Origin: Cytobacillus citreus
Lineage (GTDB): Bacteria > Bacillota > Bacilli > Bacillales > Cytobacillaceae
Assembly: GCF_018343665.1 (NCBI RefSeq)
Contig: NZ_JAGYPM010000004.1
Coordinates: 312,343 to 376,342 of the forward strand
DNA length: 64,000 bases
Reading direction: 5' to 3'
Below are positions 55,999 to 64,000 of this stretch, in pieces. Under the pieces are notes generated by a model, which worked only from the letters and a program-made list of their open reading frames with translations, was not told where the DNA came from and searched no databases. The position numbers and the translations under genes were made by a program. Within the stretch, counting starts at the first letter, position 1. Each line of letters begins with the position of its first letter.

Positions 55999-56733
55999 AT
56001 GAAAAATAGAATAAAAAGCGAATACATTAGTTGGATTTTATTACTAGGAATTATCGTCCTCTTCTTAGAATTTTCCTTTTTTAACCGGGGATTGATTTTC
56101 TCCCTTCTAGTTGACGTTGGGATGATATATTTCGGTAGGAAATGGAAGGATCGTTCATTAGGAAAAATTTTGTTTTGGCTCGGTATCATTTTATTGATTA
56201 TTAGTATTTTTAGTATGATAACAATTAAATTTTTCCTGCTTGCCATCTTAATTCATTTCTTTATCCAATTTATCCAGGCGAAGAAAAAAACTGAGCATAT
56301 TAAGCCAGTTATTAAGGAACCAAGCATAAAACTAGAAAAAGAGACTGTCATAAAGAAAAAACCTCTCTTTTCTAACCACTTATTTGGGCAGCAAAAAACA
56401 CCTGATCATGTATATGAGTGGAACGATGTCAATATTCAAACAGGAATCGGGGATACGATAATCGACTTAAGTTATACAGTTCTTCCGAAAGGGGAAACGG
56501 TTATTTTTATCCGAAATTTTATAGGCAATGTTCAGGTTCTTGTCCCATATGATATCGAAATTAGTGTTAATCACTCTGTAATTGCGGGTTCAACTGAAGT
56601 ATTTGAAAACCAAGAATCGAAAATAATTAACCAAGCAATACAGGTACAAACTCCTCTGTATGATCAAGCAGAACAGCGTATCAAAATCTTCACTTCAATC
56701 TTTGTTGGCGATTTAGAGGTGAAGCGAGTATGA
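55999..56733 (+). CDS. liaF: LiaF, negative regulator of LiaSR
   Basis: A 244-residue membrane protein. Four TM helices lie in the first ~90 residues, then a charged linker and a C-terminal LiaF/DUF2154 beta domain (DVNIQTGIGDTIIDLSYTVL, then IRNFIGNVQVLVPYDIEISV). LiaF keeps the kinase LiaS off until envelope stress (known). GGGAGG precedes the ATG. It overlaps liaS by four bases (ATGA), so stoichiometry is coupled. Confidence 0.92.
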   Translation: MKNRIKSEYISWILLLGIIVLFLEFSFFNRGLIFSLLVDVGMIYFGRKWKDRSLGKILFWLGIILLIISIFSMITIKFFLLAILIHFFIQFIQAKKKTEHIKPVIKEPSIKLEKETVIKKKPLFSNHLFGQQKTPDHVYEWNDVNIQTGIGDTIIDLSYTVLPKGETVIFIRNFIGNVQVLVPYDIEISVNHSVIAGSTEVFENQESKIINQAIQVQTPLYDQAEQRIKIFTSIFVGDLEVKRV

Positions 56734-57776
56734 ATACTGTTCAGCGGCAAATCGGTTCGGGAGTTATCATGTCCATCATAATCTGTGCAATCTTTATTGC
56801 TTCTTTTCTTTTCCGCTTTCCTCTTATTGATTGGAATATGTTATGGGAAACAGATGTCATGGATATCCCATTTATCATCTTCGTTCCAAGTGTAAGTATT
56901 GTTATAGGTATCCTCTTTGGCCTAGTATCAGGATTTTATTGGAGAAAACAGATCCATGATGTAGATAATTGGCTATATCAAATCGAAGAGGGGCGCCAAA
57001 TTGATTTAAAAGATATGAATACTTCTGGAGATCTTGAGTCTATTGTAAACAGAATAGGGAAGATCCAAAAACAAATCACCGAGCAGGCAAAATTATCACA
57101 AAAGCTAGCTACTGAAAAAGCAGAGGATATTGAGAATCGGATGCAGGAAATAATTTCACAGGAAAGAAATCGGTTAGCAAGGGAACTCCATGATTCTGTA
57201 AGTCAGCAGCTATTCGCAGCATCCATGCTGATGTCTGCTATTAATGAAGCAAAGCCTCAGACAGATGAGAGAGAAACGAAGCAATTAAAAATGGTAGAGG
57301 AAATGATTCACCAATCGCAGCTCGAAATGAGAGCGCTTCTCCTTCATTTAAGGCCTGTTGCGTTAAAAGGAAAATCACTTCAAGAAGGAATAAAAGAATT
57401 ACTGATTGAATTATCTCAAAAAGTAAATATGGAAATAAAATGGAAAATAGAGAATTTCCCTCTTGATAAAGGAATCGAGGATCATCTATTCCGAATTCTT
57501 CAAGAGTCTGTTTCCAATACCCTTCGTCACGCAAAATCAACGATGCTTGAAGTCTTACTGATTCAGAGAGACGATTTCGTTATTTTACGCATAGTTGATG
57601 ATGGTATTGGTTTTGATGTTGAAGAAGCAAAAGCAGGATCCTATGGCCTTCAAAATATGTATGAAAGAGCAGTTGAAGTTGGAGGAACAATCAAAATTAT
57701 TAGTTTGAAAAATAACGGAACACGCCTTGAAGTAAAGGTTCCTATAATGAAGCAAGAGGGTGAAGCCAATGATTAA
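56730..57776 (+). CDS. liaS: LiaS sensor histidine kinase
   Basis: A 348-residue intramembrane-sensing kinase of the NarL-partner type. Two TM helices (~12-32 and ~48-68) enclose a very short extracytoplasmic loop. HAMP-like and coiled regions precede the HisKA_3 motif [16 protein letters not shown] with His154. The HATPase domain has [18 protein letters not shown] and YGLQNM. It senses cell-wall antibiotic stress together with LiaF. Overlaps liaR at its 3' end. Confidence 0.93.
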   Translation: MNTVQRQIGSGVIMSIIICAIFIASFLFRFPLIDWNMLWETDVMDIPFIIFVPSVSIVIGILFGLVSGFYWRKQIHDVDNWLYQIEEGRQIDLKDMNTSGDLESIVNRIGKIQKQITEQAKLSQKLATEKAEDIENRMQEIISQERNRLARELHDSVSQQLFAASMLMSAINEAKPQTDERETKQLKMVEEMIHQSQLEMRALLLHLRPVALKGKSLQEGIKELLIELSQKVNMEIKWKIENFPLDKGIEDHLFRILQESVSNTLRHAKSTMLEVLLIQRDDFVILRIVDDGIGFDVEEAKAGSYGLQNMYERAVEVGGTIKIISLKNNGTRLEVKVPIMKQEGEAND

Positions 57777-58407
57777 AGTATTATTTGTTGATGATCATGA
57801 AATGGTGAGAATTGGGGTTTCTTCTTACTTGTCTGCACAACCGGATATTGAAGTGATCGGTGAGGCTGACAATGGAAGAACAGCGATTGATCTGGCTTTG
57901 AGCTTGCGTCCAGATATTATCTTAATGGATTTAGTCATGAAGGAAATGGACGGAATTGAGGCAACAAGGAATATAATTGAACAATGGCCTGAAGCAAAAA
58001 TCATTATAGTCACAAGTTTCCTTGATGACGAAAAGGTTTATCCAGCATTAGAAGCGGGAGCAACAAGCTATATGCTGAAAACCTCAAAAGCTAGCGAAAT
58101 AGCTGAAGCTGTCCGTTCTACATTTCGTGGGCAATCTGTACTTGAACCAGAAGTAACTGGAAAAATGATGGTGAAAATGAGACAGAAAAAACAGCAGCTT
58201 CCCCATGAAGAACTTACCGATAGGGAAATGGAAATTCTCCTTCTCATGACAGAAGGGAAAACAAACCAGGAAATTGCAGATGAATTGTTTATTGCCCTAA
58301 AAACGGTTAAAACGCATGTAAGCAATATACTAAGCAAGCTGCAAGTTCAGGACCGTACTCAGGCTGTTATCTATGCTTTTAAGCATTCTTTGGTAGACAA
58401 TAACTAA
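57769..58407 (+). CDS. liaR: LiaR response regulator
   Basis: A 212-residue NarL/FixJ-type regulator. Receiver ~1-120 with Asp8/Asp9 and phospho-acceptor Asp54 ([13 protein letters not shown]). The LuxR-type HTH at the C-terminus has [19 protein letters not shown] and [19 protein letters not shown] 57769 is favoured by GAGGGTGA upstream; the frame also offers GTG 57760. Activated by LiaS, it should induce liaI-liaH located upstream. Confidence 0.93.
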   Translation: MIKVLFVDDHEMVRIGVSSYLSAQPDIEVIGEADNGRTAIDLALSLRPDIILMDLVMKEMDGIEATRNIIEQWPEAKIIIVTSFLDDEKVYPALEAGATSYMLKTSKASEIAEAVRSTFRGQSVLEPEVTGKMMVKMRQKKQQLPHEELTDREMEILLLMTEGKTNQEIADELFIALKTVKTHVSNILSKLQVQDRTQAVIYAFKHSLVDNN

Positions 58408-58419
58408 AGCGAGCAAAAC

Positions 58420-58442
58420 GAGCGGTGTCTGAAGCCGCTCGT
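58420..58442. terminator. Hairpin between liaR and the DUF421 gene
   Basis: CGAGCGG and CCGCTCG arms lie between convergent genes; the T tail is poor. Confidence 0.45.
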
Positions 58443-58450
58443 AGGCACTT

Positions 58451-59131
58451 TTAGTCATGTATTGATTGTACAAAAATACCGTCTCCTTCTTGCCATTCGG
58501 CTAAAAAGACATCTTCATAATTCGTAACACCTTTAGAAATAAGTTGATTTTTTAACCAAGATTCGTCAAAGCCAAGGTCCTTTAATTCGTCCCATAGGAT
58601 GGCTCCATCGCGAATAAGTGTTACAGGCATGTAAACAGTTTGTGTGGGGAAATTAAAATTCTCCTGTTTTGTTTTTTGATATCGTGATTTTTTTAGGATG
58701 CTGAGTGATCCATTTCCCTCTAAATAGCAAAAAGCAACCTCCCTAATAGAAAAAGTTTCGCTTTCACGAAGCAAGCCCTGAAGCTGATTTATATTCAATC
58801 TGCTTTTCTTCAATCCTTCTTTATCGATAACCCCGTTTTTGATAAGTGCAATTGGTTTTCCATGGGTAAGCCCACGGAAAAATAAAAATTTACGATCAAG
58901 GTATTCCACAGTAAGTAACATAGCCCCCCATAAGCTCATTGAATAAATAATATAAAAAACACCGATCTTTTCCTCATACATCGCATTTCCAAGCATTTCG
59001 CTTAAGGCAATTGATGTAATAAATGTAAAAGGCGAAATTTGATTTATTATTTTTCGACCTACAATCTTCACGATAATAAACATAAAAATGAAGGCAACAA
59101 CAAGGTCAAGCGTTATATGTTTTAAGCTCAA
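58451..59131 (-). CDS. DUF421/YetF-type membrane protein
   Basis: A 226-residue protein. Three TM helices in residues ~1-85 (VVAFIFMFIIVKIVGRK first), then a cytoplasmic DUF421 domain with GKPIALIKNGVIDKEGLKKS and LNINQLQGLLRES, both family hallmarks. Bacilli carry several paralogues (YetF, YrbG, YkjA, YdfR), some linked to spore germination; function here is not known. The start ATG is preceded on the minus strand by TTAGAGAATTGAGC without a clear ribosome binding site. Confidence 0.85.
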   Translation of the reverse strand: MSLKHITLDLVVAFIFMFIIVKIVGRKIINQISPFTFITSIALSEMLGNAMYEEKIGVFYIIYSMSLWGAMLLTVEYLDRKFLFFRGLTHGKPIALIKNGVIDKEGLKKSRLNINQLQGLLRESETFSIREVAFCYLEGNGSLSILKKSRYQKTKQENFNFPTQTVYMPVTLIRDGAILWDELKDLGFDESWLKNQLISKGVTNYEDVFLAEWQEGDGIFVQSIHD

Positions 59132-59183
59132 TTCTCTAAGGCTCCCATCTAAAGTAATAAAAACAAGGCAATGTTAACTCCCC

Positions 59184-59407
59184 TGTTGATTTTCGCTGCA
59201 GGCACTAAAGCGTAGCGGGCGGTCCGGAAGCCTCCTCGTCGAAGAGCGCTCCTGCGGGGTCTCCCTTTGACTCGCTTCTCCCGCAGGACGATGAATAATC
59301 TTCCCCGTATAATCACCGCGCTAAGGAAATGCGAGTGCATTTTTGAGGCTCTCGCGCCTGCAGCGAAAATCAACAACAAAATAGCATTATCAACACTGGG
59401 CTTTAAC
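59184..59407 (-). repeat. R2a: palindromic dispersed repeat, upstream of the DUF421 gene
   Basis: Ends TGTTGATTTTCGCTGCAGGC and GCCTGCAGCGAAAATCAACA are perfect 20-bp inverted repeats (59184-59375), extended to 59407 by sequence shared with R2b. GC-rich interior includes GGCGGTCCGGAAGCCTCC and GAGCGCTCCTGCGGGG. The rest of 59132-59657 has no gene. Confidence 0.85.
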
Positions 59408-59657
59408 TCAGCAAAAATTAAAAGAACTAAACCCTATTTTCCTCAGGTTAACGGGTTAGAATTCCCAACTGATTAATGTTCCACTTTATTAGTAATGAAC
59501 CTATCCGTTAAAAATATGAGTGTAATAACTCATTCATCTATGTTTTTCTAATGCGAAAAGAAAAACAATTTAATATTTTATGGACTTGTCTCATATCTTA
59601 TACAGAATACGAACTCGGCAATTTGCCGTGCAAACTAGGCTTATGAGGAGAGGCAAA

Positions 59658-60983
59658 ATGAATAAATTTTTCAGGGGAACATTATTGCTTGCTGTTGCTG
59701 CCTTTGCTGGTGAATGCATTGAATTTTTGGTGAATATTGTTTTGGCAAGGGAGTTAGGGGAAAGAGGACTAGGCATGTATATGTCCATTTTGCCGACAAT
59801 TTTTTTAATTGTGCTGCTAGCAAGCTTTGAACTGCCAATCGCTATTTCAAAATTTATAGCTGAAAAGGATAATAAATATCATTACAGCATGCTTAACCAT
59901 GTTATTAAATTGACCATCATTTTCACAGCAATACTACTGCCGCTGGCGATCATGATTATTCCGTTTATTTCCGTATTTAATCAGTATCACCCATATCTCA
60001 GATGGATTGTAGTTGCCTTCATTCCAATTGTTTCTTTTTCCTCCATAACAAGAGGATTTTTTATGGGGAAGCAGCAGATGGGGAAAATCGCTACTTATAA
60101 TTTTGTGAGGAAGATTGTTCAGCTTATTTTATTAGTTTTCCTCTATCAATTCTTTCAATTTGATACGGAAACTGCGGTTTTTATCGCGTTTTGTACATTT
60201 ATTGGCAGTGAGGTTGTCGTCTTTTTGTACCTCTTACACATGTTTATTATCCAATTCCAGCAGGTGAAAAGGGAACCGAGTGTAAGAATGAGCGGTGGAA
60301 CAGTGTGGAAAAGTTTAATGGCTGTTTCCATTCCAACTACTGCTTTAAGAGTATTTCATGCCTTGACACATGCTTTCGAGCCATTTCTTATAAAAGCAGC
60401 TTTGTTACAAGCTGGTGTTAGTGGTATTGTGGCAACGGAGCATTTTGGCATGCTTGCAGGAATTGCAATGACGATTGGCTTTTTCCCTGCCTTTATTGCA
60501 CATTCTTTTTTAATAATGCTTATCCCAACTGTTTCGGAAGCTTATGCTGAGAAAAATAAAGAAAAGCTTCAAATCCTTCTCCAGCAAGTATGCGGTATTA
60601 CATTCATATACGGAATTCCAGCAGTTACTCTTTTTTATTTATTTGCTGAGCCTATTGCAGTAAACTTTTTCCACTCATCTGATGCAGCCATTTACTTGCA
60701 AATGCTCTGGCCATTCTTCCTGCTTCATTATTTCATTATTCCAATGCAAGCTTTTTTAATCGGACTAGGTTTAATGAAAGAGGCAGTCTATCATTTCGTT
60801 TGGTCAACGGTAGTTTCCTTTACTGTCATGTATGTTCTTGGTTCCATGCAAAGCTTTCAAATGGATGGAATCATTATAGGTATGAATGCAGGAGCAGTCG
60901 TCTTATTCCTCATGCACTATTTAACTATATGTAAAAAAATTGGAGTTAGCATGCTGCTTGCTCCAGTTAAGGAATTTCATTAA
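59658..60983 (+). CDS. Oligosaccharide flippase family protein (SpoVB/MATE-like)
   Basis: A 441-residue polytopic protein with ~12-14 TM segments of the MVF/PST superfamily. IVLARELGERGLGMYMSILP is typical of SpoVB/polysaccharide flippases, as are the paired central GFFMGKQQMGKIATYN and late LIPTVSEAYAEKN segments. These translocate lipid-linked sugars across the membrane. ATG 59658 has GAGGAGAGG upstream; an extension to 59580 is unlikely to be coding. It sits between inverted R2 copies with no other cell-wall genes, so its substrate is unclear. Confidence 0.85.
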   Translation: MNKFFRGTLLLAVAAFAGECIEFLVNIVLARELGERGLGMYMSILPTIFLIVLLASFELPIAISKFIAEKDNKYHYSMLNHVIKLTIIFTAILLPLAIMIIPFISVFNQYHPYLRWIVVAFIPIVSFSSITRGFFMGKQQMGKIATYNFVRKIVQLILLVFLYQFFQFDTETAVFIAFCTFIGSEVVVFLYLLHMFIIQFQQVKREPSVRMSGGTVWKSLMAVSIPTTALRVFHALTHAFEPFLIKAALLQAGVSGIVATEHFGMLAGIAMTIGFFPAFIAHSFLIMLIPTVSEAYAEKNKEKLQILLQQVCGITFIYGIPAVTLFYLFAEPIAVNFFHSSDAAIYLQMLWPFFLLHYFIIPMQAFLIGLGLMKEAVYHFVWSTVVSFTVMYVLGSMQSFQMDGIIIGMNAGAVVLFLMHYLTICKKIGVSMLLAPVKEFH

Positions 60984-61202
60984 GAAAGCCATTTTCTGTG
61001 TGAAAATGAAATTGTCGTCAGATTCGTTGAGTAAGCCTTGATGTACGAAGTAATCACCAGCGCAGCGAAATAAAACCGACGACATTTTACATACAAGGTC
61101 GAGAGTGGATACTTATGATTGTTTTTTAAAACTAAAAGTGTAGGGATGAACACAAGAAATTCGTCTATTAATATGAGAAATGTTTTTTTATTTATTGGTT
61201 GT

Positions 61203-61427
61203 GTTAAAGCTCAGTATTGAAAATGCTATTTTGTTGTTGATTTTCGCTGCAGGCGCGAGATCCTCGAAAATGCATTCGCATTTCCTTCGTGCGGTGTTAA
61301 TTCGGGGAAGATTATTCAACGTCCTGTGGGAAATGCGTGTCCAGGGGAGACCCCACAGGAGCGCTCTTCGACGAGAAGGCTCCCCGACCGCCCGCGATCG
61401 CTTGTGCGCCTGCAGCGGAAATCAACA
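61203..61427 (+). repeat. R2b: palindromic dispersed repeat, inverted relative to R2a
   Basis: Same TGTTGATTTTCGCTGCAGGC end (61235) and GCCTGCAGCGGAAATCAACA (to 61427). The left extension GTTAAAGCTCAGTATTG plus ATGCTATTTTGTTG matches the outer flank of R2a. An open frame of about 90 codons here is repeat sequence, not a gene. Confidence 0.85.
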
Positions 61428-61436
61428 AATAGCTTA

Positions 61437-61596
61437 TTTTATCGCAGATTAACGGGCAGTAAGACCCTCACTTCAAGGATTCGCGTATGCAAAGAAGAGT
61501 AAGTGGGGGATCAACTGCCCGTAAATGCCCGATTGGTTCAACTAACCATTAGTGGGGGATGAAGAAAAACCCCCACTGATGGAAGTTTCACTTTAT
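61437..61596 (+). repeat. R1d: dispersed two-hairpin repeat ahead of the sigma factor gene
   Basis: A 160-bp copy ten bases after R2b. HP1 uses TTAACGGGCAG and CTGCCCGTAA; HP2 is a tight stem of CCATTAGTGGGGG (61546-61558) with CCCCCACTGATGG (61570-61582). No internal module. The 60984-61619 gap holds R2b, R1d and no gene. Confidence 0.85.
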
Positions 61597-61619
61597 TTGT
61601 AAGTAAGGAGTAATTTGAG

Positions 61620-62171
61620 ATGAAACCCAGTGTGAAGTTAGATTCAAAACAAGCGATAGAGCAATATTTCGAGGAATGTATTATTGAGCATGGCCGCTCT
61701 CTATTAAATTATATTTATTCATTAGTACAGCATAAGGAGCTAGCTGAAGATCTTTATCAGGAAGTGTTAATATCAGCTTTCATGGCATTACCATCCTTTG
61801 AGGAAAGAGCAAACGTCAAGAGCTGGCTATTTACAATTGCGATGAACAAATGTCGTGATTATTGGAGAAAAGAAAAATCCGCGAAAGTTTTTTGGGAAGA
61901 GAAGGTTTATATGTATGTGAATGACACGAATAGTGTTCACCTTCCGGAGGAGTCGGTTATTGCTCAATGCAATCAGGAGGAAATGAAAGACACGTTGAAG
62001 GAACTTCCGAAAATGTATCGGGATCCCTTATTACTATTCTATTATCATCACCAAACATTAATGGAAATTAGCAATACGACCAAATTGCCGATTTCAACAG
62101 TAAAAACGCGGATGAAAAGAGCAAAAGATCGGCTTCGTCCAAAGGTAGAAGAACTTGTTGTTAATGTATAA
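61620..62171 (+). CDS. ECF-type RNA polymerase sigma factor
   Basis: A 183-residue sigma-70 family protein. Region 2 includes YSLVQHKELAEDLYQEVLIS and VKSWLFTIAMNKCRDYWRK (-10 recognition). Region 4 includes LPKMYRDPLLLFYYHHQTLM and ISNTTKLPISTVKTRMKRA (-35 recognition HTH). The length fits SigM/SigV/SigW-like group members. AGGAG lies upstream of ATG 61620. No anti-sigma gene follows, unusual for this class; R1 copies flank the gene on both sides. Confidence 0.88.
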   Translation: MKPSVKLDSKQAIEQYFEECIIEHGRSLLNYIYSLVQHKELAEDLYQEVLISAFMALPSFEERANVKSWLFTIAMNKCRDYWRKEKSAKVFWEEKVYMYVNDTNSVHLPEESVIAQCNQEEMKDTLKELPKMYRDPLLLFYYHHQTLMEISNTTKLPISTVKTRMKRAKDRLRPKVEELVVNV

Positions 62172-62176
62172 AAATA

Positions 62177-62210
62177 AAGAGCAGCCATAACCAAAATGGC
62201 TGCTCTTAAA
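62177..62210 (+). terminator. Hairpin after the sigma factor gene
   Basis: A 12-bp perfect stem AAGAGCAGCCAT (62177-62188) with ATGGCTGCTCTT (62196-62207). The tail is A-rich rather than T-rich, so efficiency is uncertain. Confidence 0.7.
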
Positions 62211-62228
62211 AATGATTACATATTTTTA

Positions 62229-62507
62229 TTTATCGCAGATTAACGGGCAGTAAGACCCCCTCTTCAAGGTTGCGAGAGAATTAAAGAAACCAAGTAGGGG
62301 ATCAACTGCCCGTAAAGGCTTGTAAAATGAACACAGACTAAAAGCGCCACATCGTGTGGCAACGTCTGTGTGACCCACTTCCTGTGGGCCGCAACTAACC
62401 ATCAGTGGGGGATGAAAGCCGACTAAGAACGCCACGTCCTGTGGCAACGTCGGCACTAGCACGTCCTGTGCGTCGAAAAACCCCCACTGATGGAAGTTTC
62501 ACTTTAT
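62229..62507 (+). repeat. R1e: longest R1 copy, overlapping the thioesterase stop codon
   Basis: A 279-bp copy with HP1, HP2 and several inner hairpins (GCCACATCGTGTGGC, CCCACTTCCTGTGGG, GCCACGTCCTGTGGC, GCACGTCCTGTGC). Its end, TTTCACTTTAT, includes the complement of the thioesterase TGA stop (62499-62501). It fills the gap between sigma and thioesterase genes; an open frame 62226-62462 is not a gene. Confidence 0.85.
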
Positions 62508-63002
62508 CCCATATGTATTCGCCCTATTTTCACTATCTATTCTTCTTTTTTTTCTGATTTCAGCTCGATCTTTTGCAGAATTGTATAAGCTTTTCTCTTC
62601 TTCTGACTCTGGAATGACTGTAGGTACTGGTGTTGGTTTTCCATCTTCTTCAACAGCTACCATTGTTAGAAAGGACATGGCACATACATTGCTTACGCCA
62701 GAAAGTAAATTTTCCGCCATCACTTTTACAAAAACCTCCATTGAAGTTCTTCCTGTAAATGTAACAAATGCTTCTAAGCAGACCGCATCTCCCTCATGAA
62801 TAGGATGCAGAAAATCTACTGAATCAGTAGAAGCCGTTACAACACTTTTTCTGGCATGTCGCATCGCTGATATCGCCGCTACATCGTCTATGTAAGCCAT
62901 TAGCTTTCCCCCAAATAATGTCCCATAAGAATTCGTATCTGGCGGCAGAACGATACTTGTTTTAACGACAAAAGACTCTTTACAATATTTTGATTCTTGC
63001 AT
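62499..63002 (-). CDS. ykhA: Acyl-CoA thioesterase (hotdog fold, YkhA)
   Basis: A 167-residue hotdog protein like B. subtilis YkhA. TNSYGTLFGGKLMAYIDDVAAI carries the catalytic acidic residue and helix, and ASTDSVDFLHPIHEGD is the second conserved block. It hydrolyses acyl-CoA esters in the cytoplasm. The last three codons and the stop (ATA AAG TGA) are supplied by the edge of repeat R1e, so the original C-terminus may have been altered. AGGAGG lies just upstream of the ATG. Confidence 0.88.
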   Translation of the reverse strand: MQESKYCKESFVVKTSIVLPPDTNSYGTLFGGKLMAYIDDVAAISAMRHARKSVVTASTDSVDFLHPIHEGDAVCLEAFVTFTGRTSMEVFVKVMAENLLSGVSNVCAMSFLTMVAVEEDGKPTPVPTVIPESEEEKSLYNSAKDRAEIRKKRRIDSENRANTYGIK

Positions 63003-63157
63003 ATTTGCCTCCTAAATTTTCTCATATTTGAATTAATCATAACAAAGTAATATTAAAATTAATTAAAGAATTTTTTAAAAATGATAAAAATATTGCAAAA
63101 TGAAATAATTAGGGATACAATTTGATTGACCGGTGTTCAAAACGAAAGGTGATTGAA

Positions 63158-63730
63158 ATGACTCCTAGAAAACTTGCAAAAGATGAATTGACAAAAGATG
63201 CCATTATTGATGTAGCTCGTGATCTGTTTGTAACGGAAGGGTATCGTTCTACTTCAATGAGGAAAATTGCACAAACCCTGAAATGCAGTCACGGTGCCAT
63301 TTACTATCATTTCAAAAATAAAGCAGAGCTATTTTATGAAATAGTAGAAGCGGATTTCAAAAAGCTTGATCAAGAACTAGATGACGTAATGGCTGATATG
63401 GCGTCCTCTAATGATGAAAAAATATTTGCTGTTTTGTATGGCTTTATTAAATTTGGTCTGACTCACCAAAAGCATTATGAAGTGATGTTCTTGATTCGTG
63501 ATGAAGAACTTCAATGCCAAGTTCAAGATAAACCAAATAATAGCTATGAAAAATTTGCTCAGACTATTGCCAGCTTGAGCGCTAAACAGCTTTCGCCAAA
63601 TGAAATTTGGTCTCTATTTATAAGTATGCACGGCTTTGTGTCCCATTATTGCAGATCAGATATAAAATTTGATGATGTGAAGAATCTTGCTTCATCACAT
63701 GCACGCTTTTTAATTAAGGCAATTAAATAA
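63158..63730 (+). CDS. TetR/AcrR family regulator
   Basis: A 190-residue repressor. The TetR HTH runs IIDVARDLFVTEGYRSTSMR and IAQTLKCSHGAIYYHFKNKA (residues ~14-55), typical of the family; the C-terminal ~130 residues are a helical ligand/dimer domain. ATG 63158 has AAAGGTGA upstream; TTG 63122 is an open extension without a site. Its targets could be the thioesterase gene (divergent) or the following NAD(P)-binding gene; fatty-acid-related ligands are possible by analogy but not shown. Confidence 0.85.
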   Translation: MTPRKLAKDELTKDAIIDVARDLFVTEGYRSTSMRKIAQTLKCSHGAIYYHFKNKAELFYEIVEADFKKLDQELDDVMADMASSNDEKIFAVLYGFIKFGLTHQKHYEVMFLIRDEELQCQVQDKPNNSYEKFAQTIASLSAKQLSPNEIWSLFISMHGFVSHYCRSDIKFDDVKNLASSHARFLIKAIK

Positions 63731-63813
63731 ATAAAGAAATGCAAGTGAATTTTTTAGATAGTATAAGAGTTCAACTTGATTAATATACATAATGAATTTT
63801 ATATGCAGATAGG

Positions 63814-63835
63814 ACTTGGCAAACGCCAAGTTTTT
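63814..63835 (+). terminator. R4-6-like hairpin terminator after the TetR gene
   Basis: ACTTGGC (63814-63820), AAAC loop, GCCAAGT (63825-63831), T run. The ACTTGGC-AA-CGCCAAGTTTTT core is the same as in R4, so this may be an R4 fragment. Confidence 0.75.
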
Positions 63836-63888
63836 AAAAACACATATTTGAACAGTGGTTAATTAATTATGAAAAGGAGACAGATTAT

Positions 63889-64000
63889 ATGAAAACTGCC
63901 GCAGTTTTAGGTGCAACAGGTGGAATGGGAAATGCATTAACAGAGGCATTGATTGAAAGGAATATTAAACCGATTGCATTTGCGAGGTCTAAAGAAACCT
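63889..64000 (+). CDS. NAD(P)-binding protein (NmrA/atypical SDR type), N-terminal fragment
   Basis: The window ends after 37 codons. MKTAAVLGATGGMGNALTEA gives a GxxGGxG dinucleotide-binding loop on the first beta strand, as in NmrA-like and extended short-chain dehydrogenase proteins; IAFARSKE at the end of strand 2 hints at NADP preference. AAGGAG lies nine bases before the ATG. The rest of the gene is outside the window. Confidence 0.75.
   Translation, partial: MKTAAVLGATGGMGNALTEALIERNIKPIAFARSKET

Noticed and set aside
60990-61090. TGTCGTC...GACGACA arms after the flippase gene as a further repeat or ncRNA
   Set aside because: Only a 7-bp pairing over a long loop and no second copy seen in the window.
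59149-61452. Two similar open frames (59149-59379 minus, 61180-61452 plus) that look like paralogous small proteins
   Set aside because: Both lie across R2 repeat copies; their similarity follows from the DNA repeat, and neither has a ribosome binding site or protein-like composition.
62226-62462. 78-codon minus-strand frame between sigma factor and thioesterase genes
   Set aside because: Entirely inside repeat R1e, built from its hairpins.

Overview
The window is chromosomal DNA of a low-GC Gram-positive endospore former of the Bacillaceae (Bacillus sensu lato). The evidence is AT-rich sequence, AGGAGG-type ribosome binding sites, frequent TTG/GTG starts, and gene sets typical of that family: a Vpr-like subtilisin, YunB, a liaIH-liaFSR envelope-stress cluster, YfmL, YhfW, YkuK, YkhA and CcpA-type cre sites. 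No rRNA, tRNA, CRISPR array, intact transposase or phage module was seen.

Layout. 1-215: 3' end of lacD. About 470-528: a likely group II intron 3' remnant. 552-2372: ArsR-like regulator with an operator in its promoter and an MFS efflux pump. 2429-5947: two methyltransferase-like proteins, a DsbA-like oxidoreductase, YkuK. 6599-9445: GntR regulator, DUF1648 membrane protein and lipoprotein hydrolase. 9548-13547: SRPBCC protein, Vpr-like protease, DUF3784-like membrane protein. 13937-28298: a galactose region: sugar-binding sensor protein, YesM/YesN-type two-component system, mglBAC transporter, galK-galE-galT-galM-galR. 28751-31614: secreted M6 metalloprotease and yunB. 31805-36185: LytS/LytT-type two-component system, cstA and a coupled 49-residue membrane protein, with a cre site. 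36369-42718: MerR regulator, second methionine aminopeptidase, chemotaxis-receptor remnant, lactonase, NAT-like protein, a divergent AAC(6')-like/APH-like pair and a NUDIX hydrolase. 42760-43094: six-unit 52-bp tandem repeat. 43191-49030: membrane protein, MFS pump, two AGCS amino-acid/Na+ symporters, secreted protein. 49220-53223: helicase YfmL, two small proteins, Rieske oxidoreductase, RraA-like protein. 53410-58407: VanW protein and the lia cluster. 58451-64000: DUF421 protein, SpoVB-like flippase, ECF sigma factor, acyl-CoA thioesterase, TetR regulator and the start of an NAD(P)-binding protein.

How genes work together. Galactose would be sensed by the binding-protein/kinase/regulator trio, imported by MglBAC and fed into the Leloir pathway under GalR and CcpA. 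The LytS-LytT pair probably controls CstA, a likely pyruvate carrier. LiaF-LiaS-LiaR would respond to envelope stress and induce LiaI-LiaH.

The least explained content is non-coding. At least four dispersed repeat families occupy the gaps. R1 is a 51-279 bp two-hairpin element whose end abuts or supplies the stop codons of three genes. R2 is a 225-bp palindromic element in inverted copies around the flippase gene. R3 is an 88-nt module found once inside an R1 copy and once alone. R4 is a ~131-bp element ending in an intrinsic-terminator-like hairpin, tandemly duplicated between liaIH and liaFSR.
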